From: an uncultured Eubacteriales bacterium
GTDB lineage: Bacteria > Bacillota > Clostridia > Oscillospirales > CAG-272
Assembly: GCA_934503195.1 (NCBI GenBank)
Contig: CAKSVM010000078.1
Coordinates: 1 to 14,287 of the forward strand
Reading direction: 5' to 3'
Length of the DNA: 14,287 bases
Shown here: positions 7,521-14,287 of the stretch, one piece after another
Layout of the letters: the number at the start of each line of letters is the position of its first letter
Position numbering within the stretch: the stretch's first letter is position 1
Program-made: the position numbers and the translations under genes
Notes under the pieces: generated by a model
Told to the model about the DNA's origin: nothing
The model's input: the letters and a program-made list of their open reading frames with translations, nothing else
Database searches by the model: none

Positions 7521-9193
7521 AAAAGTTCAGTCCTTTCAAGAAGTTCGAAAAGCATCATCGCGACCTCGCGGCGCGTGATCGCGTCCAACGGACGTAAAAG
7601 AATCTCGGACTCGTCGAGAATCCCGTAGTTCACGCAGACCGCGAGCCCCCCGAGTGCCCAGTCCGACGACTTCCGGTAGTCGGAAAACTGTGAGAGAATG
7701 TCGATCACCGCGCGCTCCGAAAGCGTCGTGTCAAGTCCGCAGAGCTTTGCCGCGCGGCAGACCATCACGGCCGCCGTCTCGCGGGTGATCGTCCCCGACG
7801 GCGCGAAAAGTCGACCGCCGATTCCGTTGACTATCCCCTTCGAGGCCGCTTTTTTCACATACAGATACGCCCAGTCGGATTCTAGAACGTCCGAAAAATC
7901 AAGCTCTGACGCTGACTTTCTATCAGTCTCAAATCCGAGCGCGCGGACGACGATCGCGCAGAACTCGGCGCGTGTCATCTGTCCGTCCGGCGCGAAAAGT
8001 CCGCCGCCGCGCCCATTGATTATCCCGCGCGTTGAAAGCTCCGAGATCGCCATAAATCCGGCGTCCGATTCCGGAACGTCCGAAAATGTGATTTTTTCGC
8101 CGACTTCACGCTTTTTCACCTCATCGTCGCGCCCCGGGAACTTTGAAAAATCCCCCGAAACCGACAAAGCGTCCGACATATCGTAAAAGCTCTTCCCGCC
8201 TGACTCAAGCCGTTTTGCCGCCGAAAGCGCGCACAGAGCCTGCTCCGACGCCATCAGATTCGAGCTTTTCGACTCCGCCGTGTGCAGAAACCCGCCGTCG
8301 GGCGTCTGGAAGGTCTTCAGCGCGTCGAGCGGAGTCTTTCCGTTCTTGACAAAATCGGGATCGTCGGGCTTTTTTCCGTACGCCGAAAGCGCGATTATCA
8401 CCTGTGAAACACTCTCGCAGTTCTCCACGCCGTTCGACGAAAATCCGCCGCTTCCGAGCTGAATCTCCGAAAGATACGAAAATCCCGCGTCAACCGCCGC
8501 CTTAACGTCGTCGCGCTTGACGTAATTTGCAAGACTCTGGAGAACCATCGCCGTCATGTCGGCGTCGGATTTCTCGTTTTCGCCAAATGTCACGCTCCAG
8601 CCGCCGTCGGGATTCTGCCTTGAAAGAATGAGATCGACATACATCGAACGTGTCGCCTGAACCTTCGCGTCGGGATTTTCGGGCATCGGATAATCTCCCG
8701 AGTCGAGCGCGAGGAGCGCGAAGACCGCGCCGTTCGTCCCCTGCTTTATCGTCGCGTCAAAGTCGCCGAGCGGAAGCGTCAGATCATATCCGCGAAAATC
8801 CCGCGCGTCGACCCCGAGCGAGGTCAGCGCGAGAATCAGCCGCGAATACTCGGTGTACTTTCTCGCCGAAAGTATCCCCTTCTTTTCGACCACATAATCG
8901 CCGGTGCGCGAAAGATATCCCTCGAAATACCCGTCCGGAACGTCATAATCCGCTCTCGAAAGTCCGAGAACCGCCCATTCCCCGCCGATGCTCCCGACCG
9001 ACGGAGATGTAACTTTTTTGTTAATGAATCCCGCCGCGCGCGACAGATACGAATCGACCACAGAACGCTGACTCTGTCCGGAAACCGACGTCTCAGCGGC
9101 AGTTCCGGCGGCAAGAGCCGCCTCGCCCGCGCCGAAAAACACCGACGCCGAAATTATCAGCGCGATAACACCGTAAAATCTCTTTGATCTCAT
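7517..9193 (-). CDS. Secreted alpha/alpha-toroid (prenyltransferase/squalene-oxidase repeat) protein with three SLH domains
   Basis: 558 residues from the ATG at 9193, chosen because GGAGG (9200-9204) lies six bases upstream; a longer frame from a GTG at 9223 would begin in the terminator stem. The signal peptide ends near ALAAG (about residue 30). Residues about 40-330 form an alpha/alpha toroid with repeat-type motifs QNPDGGWS (193-200), QLGSGGFS (245-252) and QTPDGGFL (296-303). Three S-layer homology domains follow (about 369-412, 432-476, 500-550), each with the TRAE-like motif (TRAE, TRET, TRRE), which should anchor the protein to cell-wall polysaccharide. The terpene-cyclase DxDD-type catalytic motif was not seen, so it is more likely a binding than a cyclising domain. 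The toroid is the fold of the N-terminal domain of transcobalamin. The ATGA overlap with the DUF4430 gene supports a joint role. Confidence 0.85.
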   Translation of the reverse strand: MRSKRFYGVIALIISASVFFGAGEAALAAGTAAETSVSGQSQRSVVDSYLSRAAGFINKKVTSPSVGSIGGEWAVLGLSRADYDVPDGYFEGYLSRTGDYVVEKKGILSARKYTEYSRLILALTSLGVDARDFRGYDLTLPLGDFDATIKQGTNGAVFALLALDSGDYPMPENPDAKVQATRSMYVDLILSRQNPDGGWSVTFGENEKSDADMTAMVLQSLANYVKRDDVKAAVDAGFSYLSEIQLGSGGFSSNGVENCESVSQVIIALSAYGKKPDDPDFVKNGKTPLDALKTFQTPDGGFLHTAESKSSNLMASEQALCALSAAKRLESGGKSFYDMSDALSVSGDFSKFPGRDDEVKKREVGEKITFSDVPESDAGFMAISELSTRGIINGRGGGLFAPDGQMTRAEFCAIVVRALGFETDRKSASELDFSDVLESDWAYLYVKKAASKGIVNGIGGRLFAPSGTITRETAAVMVCRAAKLCGLDTTLSERAVIDILSQFSDYRKSSDWALGGLAVCVNYGILDESEILLRPLDAITRREVAMMLFELLERTELL

Positions 9194-9213
9194 AACTTTC
9201 CTCCGTAAATTCC

Positions 9214-9241
9214 AAAATCGCACAGGGCAAGCCTGTGCGAT
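9214..9241 (-). terminator. Intrinsic terminator after the group B-like hydrogenase gene
   Basis: A perfect ten-base inverted repeat (9217-9226 and 9232-9241, loop gcaag) starts seven bases past the hydrogenase stop codon and runs into TTTT on the minus strand. The T-run is short, so read-through into the toroid-SLH gene, whose ribosome site begins about 10 bases later, is possible. Confidence 0.75.
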
Positions 9242-9247
9242 CCGGAT

Positions 9248-10669
9248 TTATTTCAGCATCGAAAGCGCGGCGGAGATCGTCTTTTCAAACGCCTCGCGGC
9301 CGTACTTGTCGACCTCGGCCTTGTTCTTTTCGCCGTGGGTGAGGCATCCCGCGCCGCCGATACAGCCGCCGACACAGGCCATGCCCTCGATGAAGTTCGC
9401 GTCGAGCTTGCCGCGCTGCTTCTGTAGGAGCGCGATCTTGCACTCCTCGATTCCGTCGCAGGCGCAGGGCTTGAGGATGAAGTCGAGTCCCTGCTCCTTG
9501 ATTCCCTCGGCAACCGCGTCCGAAAGTCCGCCCGAGCGCGCGAAAATCCGTCCGAAATACGACGCGTTGTCAAGAACGTCCTCGGAAAGCGTCGTGATGT
9601 CGATATCGCGGCTGTCAAACAGAGCCTGAAGCTCCTCAAAGGTCATCGCCGCGTCGACGTAAGGCTTCACGGCGTCCTTCTGAACTTCCATCTTCTTTGC
9701 GGTGCACGGGCCGATGAAGACGACCTTGCAGGGATCCTCATGCTCCTTTATGTACTTCGCGATCGTCGCCATAGGCGACAGGTTGTGCGAGACGAATTCC
9801 TTAAGCTTCGGGAAATTCTTATCGATGTAATCGACGAAGGCCGGGCAGCACGAGCTGGTTAAGAAGCCCTTTTCGGCAAGCTCCTTCGACTCGGCCTCAG
9901 CGACCATGTCGGCTCCGAGCGCGGCCTCGATGACCGTGTGGAATCCGAGTTCCTTGAGTCCCGAAATGACCTGACCGAGCTTCGCGTAGGTGAACTGGCT
10001 CGAAATCGACGGCGCGACGACCGCGAAAACCTTGTATTTCGTGTTCTTCTCGCTGCCCTTTATCATGTCGATGACGCTCAGAATGAAAGACTTGTCGGTG
10101 ATCGCTCCGAACGGACACTGATAGACGCACGCGCCGCAGGAGATACACTTCGAGTTGTCAACGCAGGCCTGTTTGTCCTCGCCCATCGAGATCGCCTTGA
10201 CCTTGCAGGCCGTCTCGCAGGGACGCTTGTAGCCGTGAATCGCGCTGTAGGGGCAGACCTTCGCGCACTGACCGCACTCGCGGCACTTCGATTTGTCGAT
10301 ATGCGCCACGTGATTCTCGTCAAAGCTGATCGCGCCGAAGCGGCAGACGTCCTCGCATCTGTGCGCGAGACATCCGCGGCAGGCACTCAGAACCTCATAG
10401 CCGCCCATCGGACACTCATCGCACGCGATGTCGATCACCTCGATCACGTTCGGATTGTCCTTGTCTCCGCCCATCGCGATCTTGACGCGCTCAGCCAGAA
10501 TAGCGCGCTCCTTGTAGACGCAGCAGCGCATTGTCGGAATCTTTCCGGGGACGATGATCTTCGGAATGTCAATAGCGTTTTCGGCGAGAGTTCCCGCCCA
10601 CGCCTGACGCGCGACCTCGCGCAGGACCTTGTATTTGAGATGCTGGACTTTGGTATCGAATTTTCTCAT
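9248..10669 (-). CDS. [FeFe]-hydrogenase, group B-like, ferredoxin type
   Basis: 473 residues from the ATG at 10669, chosen because AAGGA lies six bases upstream; a longer frame from a GTG at 10732 would overlap the phosphatase gene. Three ferredoxin-like cysteine clusters precede the catalytic domain: CRGCLAHRCEDVC (97-109), CRECGQCAKVC (129-139) and CISCGACVYQC (175-185), with additional Cys near 49-50 and 83-86. H-cluster motifs are SSCCPAFV (272-279), GPCTAKKME (320-328) and GMACVGGCIGGAG (429-441). The Ala-Phe after L1 Pro and the Gly before L2 PC differ from group A enzymes and fit group B, known from anaerobic Clostridia and Bacteroidetes. It should oxidise or produce H2 with ferredoxin in the cytoplasm. 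It is the last gene of the redox operon, 17 bases after the phosphatase. Maturation genes hydEFG are not in view. Confidence 0.92.
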   Translation of the reverse strand: MRKFDTKVQHLKYKVLREVARQAWAGTLAENAIDIPKIIVPGKIPTMRCCVYKERAILAERVKIAMGGDKDNPNVIEVIDIACDECPMGGYEVLSACRGCLAHRCEDVCRFGAISFDENHVAHIDKSKCRECGQCAKVCPYSAIHGYKRPCETACKVKAISMGEDKQACVDNSKCISCGACVYQCPFGAITDKSFILSVIDMIKGSEKNTKYKVFAVVAPSISSQFTYAKLGQVISGLKELGFHTVIEAALGADMVAEAESKELAEKGFLTSSCCPAFVDYIDKNFPKLKEFVSHNLSPMATIAKYIKEHEDPCKVVFIGPCTAKKMEVQKDAVKPYVDAAMTFEELQALFDSRDIDITTLSEDVLDNASYFGRIFARSGGLSDAVAEGIKEQGLDFILKPCACDGIEECKIALLQKQRGKLDANFIEGMACVGGCIGGAGCLTHGEKNKAEVDKYGREAFEKTISAALSMLK

Positions 10670-10686
10670 TTTTTTCCTTTCCGAAA

Positions 10687-11859
10687 TCAGAAATAACTTA
10701 CCTTTATCCGTTTTCCCATCTGACGAAGGCACTTTGAAAGCTCCTCGACAAGATTCATCTTGATGTTGAAGTTTATCGGCAGATCGGGATTCTGATGCGC
10801 CGGGTTGACCGCGCGGCCGACATAGAAATTGATATCGGTCGCCTCCTCAAAGAGAAGACGGCAGATCATCGACGCGCCGTCGTGACCATAGCTCCACTTC
10901 TCGTAGAGCTTGTTTTCGCCAAGAACGTCCTTCGCGTACTCGACGACGCGGTTGACCGTTATGACACCCTCGGTGACGAGATCGACACCCTCAATCTCGG
11001 CCGTCGGCGGGATATCGCTCCGGGCGAAATTCAGGCTCGCCTTTATCGGCTTTCCGAGATATTTCGCCGCGATTGACGAGGTCGTTCCGCCGCAGATTAT
11101 GTGCTTTCCGGCCTTTGAGAAGAAGAGCGACATCATCCGGTCGCAGTCGTCGCGGTTTGACGGCGGGCCGAAGAGGAGATTCATCGGCTCGCGCTTTCTG
11201 ATTTTGACAACGCACGCCGTCGCGTCGTCGCCCGGCTTTTCGCCGTAGATCTTGTTCACCTCGTCAATGAGGATCGTCGAGAGATTCTTCGCGGTGTGTC
11301 CGCCGGCGACCACGGCCTCCATGAAGGCGATTATGTCCTCGCGCTTCCAGCCGAAGTTGTAGGCGAGTCCGATTCCCGCGTGCGGACAGCCGTCGCTCAT
11401 CGCGATGAAGATATCGTTCTCGGTGAGTCTTATGACCGATTTGTAAATTTTCTTGCCGCCGATGTTCATCTCGGTCTTCGGATAGTCGTAGTTCTGACCG
11501 TCGCGCAGAAGGATGACCATCGGGTTGTCGTACTGGATAAGCTCCATCTCGGAATTGTTCACGAGATGAAGAATCGTAAAGGTCGAATAGGCGACGCCGC
11601 GCACCGAGCAGATCGGCAGAGTCTGCGCGATCGTCTCGACGCAGTCCTCGAGCGTCAGCCCCTGAGCCATCATCGTCGAGATGATCTTCGAGGTCAGAGT
11701 CGAGAGAATGCTCGCCTTGACGCCCGAGCCGAGTCCGTCGGCAAGGACGATGACGGTCGAGTCGTCGCTCTGCTCGACGATATCGACATGGTCGCCGCAG
11801 AGCTGTTCGCCGATGTGATTGATGCTTTTGTAGCCGATTTCGGCGCAGAGATCATTCAT
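10687..11859 (-). CDS. SpoIIE/PP2C-type protein phosphatase with an unassigned C-terminal domain
   Basis: 390 residues. Residues about 1-220 form a SpoIIE/PP2C-like phosphatase: ADGLGSG (40-46), MSDGCPH (154-160) and GDDATACVV (210-218) carry the acidic residues that bind two metals in this family. Residues 221-390 form a separate region with HIICGGTTSSIAAKYLG (253-269) and GVDLVTEGVITVNR (291-304), which I cannot assign. Phosphatases of this kind are known next to sensory [FeFe]-hydrogenases in Clostridia, where they probably act downstream of the sensor; the target phosphoprotein is unknown. AAGGAGAG lies eight bases before the ATG, inside the end of the sensory hydrogenase gene; the two frames overlap by eight bases, so they are coupled. 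No membrane segment is visible. Confidence 0.88.
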   Translation of the reverse strand: MNDLCAEIGYKSINHIGEQLCGDHVDIVEQSDDSTVIVLADGLGSGVKASILSTLTSKIISTMMAQGLTLEDCVETIAQTLPICSVRGVAYSTFTILHLVNNSEMELIQYDNPMVILLRDGQNYDYPKTEMNIGGKKIYKSVIRLTENDIFIAMSDGCPHAGIGLAYNFGWKREDIIAFMEAVVAGGHTAKNLSTILIDEVNKIYGEKPGDDATACVVKIRKREPMNLLFGPPSNRDDCDRMMSLFFSKAGKHIICGGTTSSIAAKYLGKPIKASLNFARSDIPPTAEIEGVDLVTEGVITVNRVVEYAKDVLGENKLYEKWSYGHDGASMICRLLFEEATDINFYVGRAVNPAHQNPDLPINFNIKMNLVEELSKCLRQMGKRIKVSYF

Positions 11860-13528
11860 CGGAAATACTCTCCTTCAGTTTCGTGAGGGCGATCTTGGTC
11901 TCGGCGGCCGTCTCGCCAAGGAGCGACGCGATCTCCTGAACGATGCGCATCTGCTTGTCGACGACCTTGTCGGCTATCTCGACGGTCTGATTCCGTATGC
12001 TCTCCTTCTTCTCCTTCTCATTCACCTCGTCGGTGACGTCGCGCATGATGCACAGGAGCATATGGAAGGTCGTGTCGTAGATGATCGACTGCTCGACATA
12101 GCGGTCGTATTCCGCGAGATAAACCTGCTGGTCGCGGAGCGCGCGCTTCGATTCAAGCACCTTGACAAAGGGCGTGGGATCGAGGATCCGGATCACCTGA
12201 TCGCCGAGGATATCCGAAGCCGCGCGGATATTCATGATCTTTCTCGCGGCGTCGTTGATCTGCTGAACCTCGAGTGCCTCGTTGACGACGATGATTCCGT
12301 TCGGTGTGTTGCTGACGATGCAGTCCGAGAAGCTCTCGGCCTTTTCTTTAAGGTAAGGCAGGCACATCGAGATCTCGGCCTTGCCGTGGCAGATCGCGAT
12401 CGCCTTCTCGCGGCAGGTGTTGTAGCCGCAGGAACCGCAGTTCAGCTCGTCTGAGGGCTTGGTCTTGCCCATCTTCTTCAGCACCTCGCGGATCTCGGCC
12501 TCGCTCGGAGTGACGTTGCGGAGTTCGATCGGCTCAAAGGTCTTGCGGATCGAGAGCGAATCGGGCTGCTTGACATCGAAATCCTTCTCGCCCGCGTAGT
12601 CGGCGACGGCGAGATAGTCAGCCACCGGCTCGCGCTTGTACTTCTCCATTACCGGGCCGCCGATGCAGCTTCCGACGCAGGCCGACATTTCGATGAAGCA
12701 CTTGTGGATCTTTCCGTTTTCGATATCGCGGAGCGCGGCTTTGCAGTTTTCGACGCCGTCGATCGCGAGATAGCGGTATCCCGGCGCGCTCTGAGCCATC
12801 GTCTTGAGAATTCCTCCGGTTGTCGGAAAGAATCTCGCGCGGCTCTCGGGACTGTGATCCATATCGGGCGTGAGCGTGATGTGCTCGGCCTCGAGCCACT
12901 TTGTCAGCTCCTCGAATGTGAGAACGGCATCGACGATGCTTCCGTAATGCTCGGCCTCGTCCTTTTTCGAGACACAGGGGCCGATGAAGACGGTCTTCGC
13001 GTTCGGGAAGCGTTTCTTGATGTCCGAGCAGTGCGCCTGCATCGGCGACATTACGTCGGCGAGATCGGGCAGCTCGGCCGGGAAATACTTCTGGATAAGC
13101 AGATTTATAGAGTGGCAGCAGGACGAGATTATTATGTCGCGGCCGCCCTCGGAGAGCAGACGATCGTATTCGCGCTTGACGATAGTCGCGCCGATCGCGG
13201 TCTCCTCGACGTCGGCGAAGCCGAGCTTTTTCAGCGCGGCGCGCATTCCCTCGATTCCGATCCCCTCGTAGTTCGCGATGAAGGACGGCGCGAGGCTGAC
13301 ATAAACCGGGTCGCCGGACTGGATAAGGACGCGGACCTTCTCGGTCTCATCGACGATCTGCTTCGCGTCCTGTGGACATACGACAAAGCATTGTCCGCAG
13401 AGAATACATTCGTTGCCGATTATATGCGCCTGATTTCCGGAGAATCTTATCGACTTGACCGGACAGTGGCGGATACATTTGTAGCAGTTCTTGCAGTTGG
13501 ATTTTTTAAGGGTAAGACAGTTTGACAT
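11852..13528 (-). CDS. hydS: Sensory (group C-like) [FeFe]-hydrogenase with PAS domain
   Basis: 558 residues. Two N-terminal 4Fe-4S motifs (Cys12/15/18/22 and Cys41/44/47/51) lead into a hydrogenase H-cluster domain with altered loops: SSCCHS (135-140) for L1, GPCVSKKDE (183-191) for L2 and EMSACVGSCIGG (280-291) for L3. The usual four cluster cysteines are kept. Then comes a four-Cys Fe-S motif, CGSCGYNTC (364-372) with Cys380 and Cys389, a PAS domain (about 398-500) and a C-terminal helical, probably coiled-coil tail. This order is that of the group C sensory hydrogenases, thought to detect H2 or redox state and pass a signal on. GGAGG lies six bases before the ATG, and one base separates it from the upstream [2Fe-2S] gene. 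The phosphatase that follows, overlapping by eight bases, is the likely output partner. There is no kinase domain on the protein. Confidence 0.9.
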   Translation of the reverse strand: MSNCLTLKKSNCKNCYKCIRHCPVKSIRFSGNQAHIIGNECILCGQCFVVCPQDAKQIVDETEKVRVLIQSGDPVYVSLAPSFIANYEGIGIEGMRAALKKLGFADVEETAIGATIVKREYDRLLSEGGRDIIISSCCHSINLLIQKYFPAELPDLADVMSPMQAHCSDIKKRFPNAKTVFIGPCVSKKDEAEHYGSIVDAVLTFEELTKWLEAEHITLTPDMDHSPESRARFFPTTGGILKTMAQSAPGYRYLAIDGVENCKAALRDIENGKIHKCFIEMSACVGSCIGGPVMEKYKREPVADYLAVADYAGEKDFDVKQPDSLSIRKTFEPIELRNVTPSEAEIREVLKKMGKTKPSDELNCGSCGYNTCREKAIAICHGKAEISMCLPYLKEKAESFSDCIVSNTPNGIIVVNEALEVQQINDAARKIMNIRAASDILGDQVIRILDPTPFVKVLESKRALRDQQVYLAEYDRYVEQSIIYDTTFHMLLCIMRDVTDEVNEKEKKESIRNQTVEIADKVVDKQMRIVQEIASLLGETAAETKIALTKLKESISDE

Positions 13529-13529
13529 A

Positions 13530-13793
13530 TCATTCCTCCGATTTTCTGAGCGCGGGGATTATCGTCTCGTCCCAGAATTTATCGAACCCATCGGGAGTGA
13601 TTCCGGTGTGGATATCGTCTCCGACCGTGATCGTCACACCGACGCGGTTGCATTTTCCGGTGCAGAAGCTTCCGGTGAGGATGATATCGTCCTCAAGCTT
13701 GTTGTCGGCGATCTTTTTCTGGAGCTTTTCGACTATCTCGGGCGCGCCCTTGAGATGACATGAGCTGCCGACGCAGACTTCGACGTAAATCAT
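13530..13793 (-). CDS. Small thioredoxin-fold [2Fe-2S] ferredoxin (NuoE C-domain-like), copy 2
   Basis: 87 residues. The cysteine pattern CVGSSC (7-12) and CTGKC (44-48) is that of the thioredoxin-like [2Fe-2S] proteins found as the C-terminal half of NuoE/HydC-type subunits. Here it stands alone, without the N-terminal helical part. It should carry one [2Fe-2S] cluster and pass single electrons, probably to or from the sensory hydrogenase encoded one base downstream. It resembles the preceding gene closely (shared V-C-x-GSSCH-x-KG start), pointing to a tandem duplication. The ribosome site is weak (GAGG overlapping the upstream stop), so it may rely on coupling. Confidence 0.9.
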   Translation of the reverse strand: MIYVEVCVGSSCHLKGAPEIVEKLQKKIADNKLEDDIILTGSFCTGKCNRVGVTITVGDDIHTGITPDGFDKFWDETIIPALRKSEE

Positions 13794-13802
13794 AGCCGCG
13801 CC

Positions 13803-14042
13803 TCAGGCCTTAGCCTTGATTTCATTGTTGAAGAAGTCCTCGACCGTCTCAGGGCTGACCGAGTGGAACTCATCGTCCACAGTGACGCAGACCCCCTCCT
13901 GACAGCGACCCATGCAGAAGGTTCCGCCGAGTTCGACCTTGTCTCCGAGGTTGTTCTTCGCGATAAGCTCCTGAAGCGACCCGACGACCTGACGCGAGCC
14001 TTTGATGTGGCAGGAAGAACCGATACATACTGTTACTTTCAT
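13803..14042 (-). CDS. Small thioredoxin-fold [2Fe-2S] ferredoxin (NuoE C-domain-like), copy 1
   Basis: 79 residues, first gene of the redox operon. It has CIGSSC (6-11) and CMGRC (43-47), the four ligands of a thioredoxin-like [2Fe-2S] cluster. The acidic, Val-rich C-terminus (VTVDDEFHSVSPETVEDFF) matches NuoE-type domains. AAGGAG lies about seven bases upstream of the ATG. The next gene starts nine bases after its stop. Its likely job is electron transfer with the hydrogenases encoded downstream; which of the two it serves cannot be told from sequence. Confidence 0.9.
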   Translation of the reverse strand: MKVTVCIGSSCHIKGSRQVVGSLQELIAKNNLGDKVELGGTFCMGRCQEGVCVTVDDEFHSVSPETVEDFFNNEIKAKA

Positions 14043-14243
14043 TGTTTTTCTCCTTATGTAATATAATTAAGTCAGATTTCGTTTTATATAGACCCGTCCG
14101 GTACCCCAAGCTTCATCGGAAAATCGTGAGGATTATCGGACACGTCTGTTTATACCCACCCGGGTAATGGATTCAGTAATCGTTTGCGAGAGCCGGAGCG
14201 GGACGGAAATACCTCTGAGCAAAGCTCCGGGTAAACGTTCGTT
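14043..14243. other. Intergenic region upstream of the redox operon
   Basis: No gene is visible. On the minus strand TATAAA (14088-14083) could be a -10 about 40 bases before the first [2Fe-2S] gene, but the only TTG-type hexamer upstream (TTGGGG, 14109-14104) is poorly matched and 15 bases away, so the promoter is not settled. Small inverted repeats occur: TACCC/GGGTA (14153-14166) and CCGGAGC/GCTCCGG (14193-14199 and 14224-14230). I saw no clear Rex-type operator. Confidence 0.4.
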
Positions 14244-14287
14244 CCCTCTCCGGCCGCTTCGCGGCCACCTCCCCCACAGGGGGAGGG
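14244..14287. repeat. GC-rich double-hairpin intergenic element, cut by the window edge
   Basis: Two perfect inverted repeats stand side by side: GGCCGC-ttc-GCGGCC (14252-14266) and CCTCCCCC-aca-GGGGGAGG (14268-14286), preceded by CCCTCTCC that could also pair with the terminal GGGGAGGG. This layout resembles the palindromic intergenic repeats seen many times per genome in some Clostridia; that likeness is from memory and not tested here. It may continue past the window. Confidence 0.5.

Noticed and set aside
7517..9193. Terpene or squalene cyclase enzyme
   Set aside because: The toroid repeats are present, but no DxDD-type acid motif was seen, and a signal peptide plus SLH domains place it outside the cell; a binding role fits better.
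9194..9223. Longer start (GTG at 9223) for the toroid-SLH gene
   Set aside because: It lies within the terminator stem and adds ten residues before a normal signal peptide; the ATG at 9193 has GGAGG six bases upstream.
10670..10732. Longer start (GTG at 10732) for the group B-like hydrogenase
   Set aside because: It would overlap the phosphatase gene by over 40 bases and lacks a ribosome site; the ATG at 10669 has AAGGA at good spacing.
14060..14065. TATATT as -10 box for the redox operon
   Set aside because: Transcription would start inside the ribosome binding site, about 11 bases before the ATG.

Overview
The window carries ten genes, all on the minus strand; the last one (hflC) runs off the left edge. 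The organism looks like a GC-rich (roughly 55-60%), strictly anaerobic Gram-positive of the Clostridia type, probably uncultured. Reasons: [FeFe]-hydrogenases of the ferredoxin-linked and sensory types, S-layer homology (SLH) domains, lipoprotein signal peptides, strong GGAGG/AAGGAG ribosome binding sites, and consensus TTGACA/TATAAT-like promoters. This is inferred from gene content, not from a marker gene.

Reading in transcription order (right to left): (1) 14042-9248 is a redox operon. It has two tandem small thioredoxin-fold [2Fe-2S] proteins, a PAS-containing sensory (group C-like) [FeFe]-hydrogenase, a SpoIIE/PP2C-type phosphatase with an unassigned C-terminal domain, and a group B-like ferredoxin [FeFe]-hydrogenase. 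The genes overlap or sit within 17 bases of each other, and a hairpin terminator follows at 9217-9241. (2) 9193-6948 encodes a secreted alpha/alpha-toroid protein (prenyltransferase/squalene-oxidase-type repeats) with three SLH domains. It overlaps by ATGA with a lipoprotein carrying a DUF4430 (transcobalamin C-terminal-like) domain. Together they look like a transcobalamin/intrinsic-factor architecture split over two surface proteins. (3) 6914-4464 is a monocistronic unit with a consensus promoter and a structured leader. It encodes a 778-residue lipoprotein that joins a right-handed beta-helix to an esterase-like alpha/beta-hydrolase whose nucleophile position is Cys instead of Ser. A strong terminator follows at 4381-4410. 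(4) 4353-1922 has an extended -10 promoter, then a small nitroreductase and ftsH, closed by a terminator at 1885-1914. (5) 1849-1 has a promoter whose -10 lies inside a dyad, followed by hflK and hflC, whose products form the SPFH complex that normally partners FtsH.

The most notable points are the hydrogenase sensor/phosphatase relay, the split toroid plus DUF4430 pair, the Cys-nucleophile esterase fused to a beta-helix, and the leader hairpin upstream of that gene. The right end (14043-14287) has no gene but holds GC-rich inverted repeats that look like an intergenic repeat element cut by the window edge. No tRNA, rRNA, CRISPR array, transposase or phage gene was seen.
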